Source: Alkalihalobacterium alkalinitrilicum
GTDB lineage: Bacteria > Bacillota > Bacilli > Bacillales > Bacillaceae_F
Length of the DNA stretch: 64,000 nt
NCBI RefSeq assembly: GCF_002019605.1
Contig: NZ_KV917368.1
Span: forward strand, 4,943,070-5,007,069
Reading direction: 5' to 3'
The notes below the pieces were generated by a model that saw nothing but the letters and a program-made list of their open reading frames with translations, was not told where the DNA came from and searched no databases. Numbering within the stretch: position 1 is the stretch's first letter; each line of letters starts with the position of its first letter. The translations under genes were made by a program, and so were the position numbers. Of the stretch, positions 63,471 through 64,000 are shown in pieces.

Positions 63471-64000
63471 ATGTTTGGATTAGAAGGGAAAGTTATTCTT
63501 GTTACAGGTGGGAACAAAGGAATCGGAGAAGCTATTGTAGCAAAACTAGAAGAATTAGGGGCTATTGTGGCCTATACAAGTCGTTCAGAAAAGGGTCGTT
63601 TTGGTCATCTCTTTATCCGAGCAGACGTCTCAAAAACAGAAGAAATGAAACATGTTGTTTCAACTGTACAAGAAAAATTAGGCCCAATTTACGGTGTTGT
63701 TAGTAATGCTGGAATTAATCGGGACACATTTTTCCATAAAATGAGTGAGAAAAATTGGAGTGAGGTTATGGATGTTAATCTACTTGGAGCATTCCATACC
63801 TTACGCCATGTTCTTCCTGATTGTTATGAGCGACAATCCGGTTCGATTGTATTGATCAGTAGTATTGTAGCTTCTATGGGGAACCTTGGTCAAGTTAATT
63901 ATGCTGCAAGCAAAGCAGGTTTAATTGGCTTGGCAAAAAGCCTTGCGAAAGAATCAGCACGAAAAAGTGTACGTGTCAATGTCGTTGCTCCTGGCTTTAC
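63471..64000 (+). CDS. FabG-like short-chain dehydrogenase, 3' end outside window
   Basis: The visible 176 residues form a classical SDR: LVTGGNKGIGEAIVAKL (TGxxxGxG), VVSNAGINRD, SGSIVLISSIVASMGNLGQV and NYAASKAGLIGLAKSL (Ser-Tyr-Lys site), then RVNVVAPGF. It resembles 3-oxoacyl-ACP or acetoacetyl-CoA reductases. It lies 13 bases after pseH with AGGGGGA upstream. In this context it might make an acyl decoration for the sugar, but the substrate is not known. Confidence 0.85.
   Translation, partial: MFGLEGKVILVTGGNKGIGEAIVAKLEELGAIVAYTSRSEKGRFGHLFIRADVSKTEEMKHVVSTVQEKLGPIYGVVSNAGINRDTFFHKMSEKNWSEVMDVNLLGAFHTLRHVLPDCYERQSGSIVLISSIVASMGNLGQVNYAASKAGLIGLAKSLAKESARKSVRVNVVAPGF

Noticed and set aside
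1-64000. tRNA or rRNA genes, prophage or plasmid origin
   Set aside because: None was recognised on either strand by eye.

Overview
The window is low-GC Gram-positive DNA from an endospore former of the Bacillaceae. Positions 1-16.9 kb follow, almost gene for gene, the Bacillus subtilis mecA-coiA-pepF-spxH-yjbI-yjbJ-yjbK-yjbL-relQ-nadF-rluD-prpE-yjbQ-fabI block (family and order recognised from memory; no database search was possible). A cls-type cardiolipin synthase sits between mecA and coiA. Every gene in this core block reads through without a frame break.

Directly after the fabI terminator lies a group II intron of the IIC type with a frameshifted reverse transcriptase (about 16.95-18.8 kb). 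From there to the right edge the window is a large accessory island that looks devoted to spore-surface polysaccharide and glycoconjugate synthesis. In order it holds: methyltransferases, a GT2 enzyme and a PIG-L deacetylase (18.9-22.2 kb); a Trp/Pro/Gln-rich coat-like protein, a DUF1360 protein, an unusual RmlB-like SDR, and CotS-like and CotSA-like genes (22.4-27.2 kb); a 20-bp tandem array and a NERD protein (27.3-28.5 kb); a sulfate-activation set sat-cysC with a broken SLC13 permease (28.5-32.1 kb); a ytcA-ytcB-ytcC-like trio making and using UDP-uronic acid (32.3-35.7 kb); a tandem array of six small glycosyltransferases in three paralogous families (36.2-41.2 kb); a reverse-strand CgeB-like, GT2 and pyruvyltransferase operon (41.3-43.8 kb); the dTDP-rhamnose genes rmlA, rmlB, rmlD (frameshifted) and rmlC (44.2-47.2 kb); decayed rmlD-rmlC and manA remnants (47.4-48.3 kb); and a nonulosonic (pseudaminic-like) acid module with two SpsB-like transferases (48.6-61.3 kb). 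The right end carries a decayed second nonulosonic set, an intact PseH-type acetyltransferase and a partial FabG-like SDR.

The genes fit one picture: nucleotide sugars (dTDP-rhamnose, UDP-uronate, a CMP-nonulosonate) are made in the mother cell and assembled by many transferases onto the spore coat or crust, comparable to the B. subtilis sps, ytc, cge and cotS/cotSA genes. Supporting this, three reverse-strand promoters match the sigma-K pattern AC-N16/17-CATANNNTA exactly, and a three-copy promoter-like element precedes the glycosyltransferase array, the rml operon and the decayed rml copy.

The island is also in flux. There are broken genes (RT, SLC13 permease, rmlD, one GNAT), three clear decayed duplicates and tandem paralogs, whereas the core block is intact. 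The most unusual items are the RmlB paralog lacking its catalytic Asp-Glu, the alternating glycosyltransferase array, the extra aminotransferase and aldo/keto reductase in the nonulosonic module, and the exact 20-bp array.
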